DNA of 5,721 bases from an uncultured Planctomycetaceae bacterium. GTDB taxonomy: Bacteria > Planctomycetota > Planctomycetia > Planctomycetales > Planctomycetaceae. The notes beneath the pieces were generated by a model. That model saw only the letters and a list, made by a program, of their open reading frames with translations. It made no database searches and was not told the DNA's origin. A program made the position numbers and the translations under genes. The DNA lies in the NCBI GenBank assembly GCA_903921605.1, contig CAIXQV010000183.1, positions 1-5,721 on the forward strand. Direction: 5' to 3'. This document shows positions 5,209 through 5,721 of this stretch, in pieces (within the stretch, counting starts at the first letter, position 1; each line of letters starts with the position of its first letter).

Positions 5209-5673
5209 GTTTTCTGTGTTCGGGTGAATCGCTGACTGCGGGGCGACGCTGTGGCTTGTTTTCTCTTGTGGGAGTCCAGCCATAGGAGGCACGGATCCCG
5301 TCTGCTGTGAGTGATTCTGAAGATTGCACTTCGGTCGGAACCGGTCCGATTTCTCCCAGTGGTCTTGCGCAATGCAGACTGTGCTGCTGTGATCCCGGAT
5401 TCGAGAACGCGAAATCACGAGGCTCTTCGTGTTTCGTGGGGCGTTCAGGAATTCCACTCGCGGTGTATCCGCTGACTGATCTATCCTGTGTCTTGTTCTT
5501 TGCGTGGCATAAATTGAGGCGTGGTGTTCGCGTGGTCTGGTGATTCAGATCATGACCTCAGTCCTGTCCGCGCACAGAAGAGCTCCTGTTGACACAGATT
5601 CTGCTCACCACAGGATTTGATCCGTGGACAGCTCCGCAATGTCCGGTGACATCGCTGGGCCGGGATAAGATTC
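5209..5673. other. Intergenic stretch of about 465 bases with two hairpins and no convincing gene
   Basis: Open frames here have unlikely composition and no family resemblance. AGGAGG at 5284-5289 is a strong Shine-Dalgarno match but has no start codon at proper distance; the nearest, a GTG at 5307, is 17 bases away. A hairpin at 5408-5438 pairs CGCGAAA-(T)-CACGA with TCGTGTTTCGTG around GGCTCT, with one bulge and one wobble. A second at 5608-5627 pairs CCAC-(A)-GGAT with ATCCGTGG around TTG. TTGACA at 5589-5594 matches a -35 element, but no good -10 follows at 16-18 bases. No tRNA found. Confidence 0.5.
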
Positions 5674-5721
5674 ATGGCTGTTGTAAACGTTCCTGCTCGG
5701 TCGCTGACGCGGCACATTGAA
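5674..5721 (+). CDS. Possible start of a further gene, cut by the window edge
   Basis: An ATG at 5674 opens a frame that runs to the end of the window, giving MAVVNVPARSLTRHIE. GGGATAAG (5662-5669) lies at about the right distance to serve as a weak ribosome binding site. Sixteen codons are too few to name a family. The long non-coding stretch before it, with hairpins and a TTGACA, would suit a leader. It may equally be a chance frame. Confidence 0.3.
   Translation, partial: MAVVNVPARSLTRHIE

Noticed and set aside
5391..5412. GGATTCGAGAAC as a tRNA T-arm
   Set aside because: The flanking bases do not form the T stem and no acceptor, D or anticodon arms are found upstream.
5307..5543. 78-residue cysteine-containing plus-strand frame
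   Set aside because: GTG start 17 bases from AGGAGG, irregular composition with clustered cysteines lacking a metal-binding spacing; probably chance.
1..5721. CRISPR array, insertion sequence, or integrase/attachment site
   Set aside because: No regularly spaced repeats, no transposase or recombinase frame and no tRNA were seen; the repeats present are inverted and isolated.

Overview
The window looks like a chromosomal segment of an environmental, probably planctomycete-type bacterium. The clues are protein flavour (an NhaR-like LysR regulator opening with a YHHLLYFW motif, a short HPF with a DVNGPKGG motif), moderate GC, roomy intergenic spaces, and a C-rich CCCTC/GAGGG intergenic inverted repeat. 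The phylum call is inference from recall, not from a search.

Left part (1-1849, + strand): a compact operon of inorganic-carbon genes. It holds the 3' two thirds of an SbtA-type sodium-dependent bicarbonate permease (cut by the window edge), a 100-residue SbtB-like PII-family protein, and a beta-carbonic anhydrase whose start overlaps the sbtB stop by 8 bases. The carbonic anhydrase carries a Tat-like export signal, so it is predicted to act outside the cytoplasmic membrane, on the side from which SbtA would take up bicarbonate. A PII-like protein would gate the permease from the cytoplasmic side.

Middle (1850-3108): a convergent intergenic region built of two inverted repeats, one inside the other, then an NhaR-like LysR regulator on the minus strand. 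Its upstream region holds AT-rich dyads that look like a LysR operator, shared with a divergent small gene.

Right part (3109-5721, + strand): a 99-residue arginine-rich protein of unknown function with a good ribosome binding site; an 86-base imperfect hairpin 6 bases after its stop; a short HPF/RaiA-family ribosome-hibernation protein; and a TerC/Alx-family membrane protein (probable Mn2+ exporter). About 465 bases with no convincing gene follow, and then possibly the first 16 codons of another gene at the right edge.

Taken together the genes suggest homeostasis around sodium, bicarbonate, pH and manganese: Na+-driven bicarbonate uptake with its gate and carbonic anhydrase, a regulator of the Na+-responsive NhaR family, and an Alx-type protein of a family linked to alkaline pH and Mn. 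That link is inference. The items most worth checking are the exported carbonic anhydrase in the sbtAB operon, the nested inverted repeats at 1847-2044, the hairpin at 3415-3500 and the small arginine-rich protein next to it.
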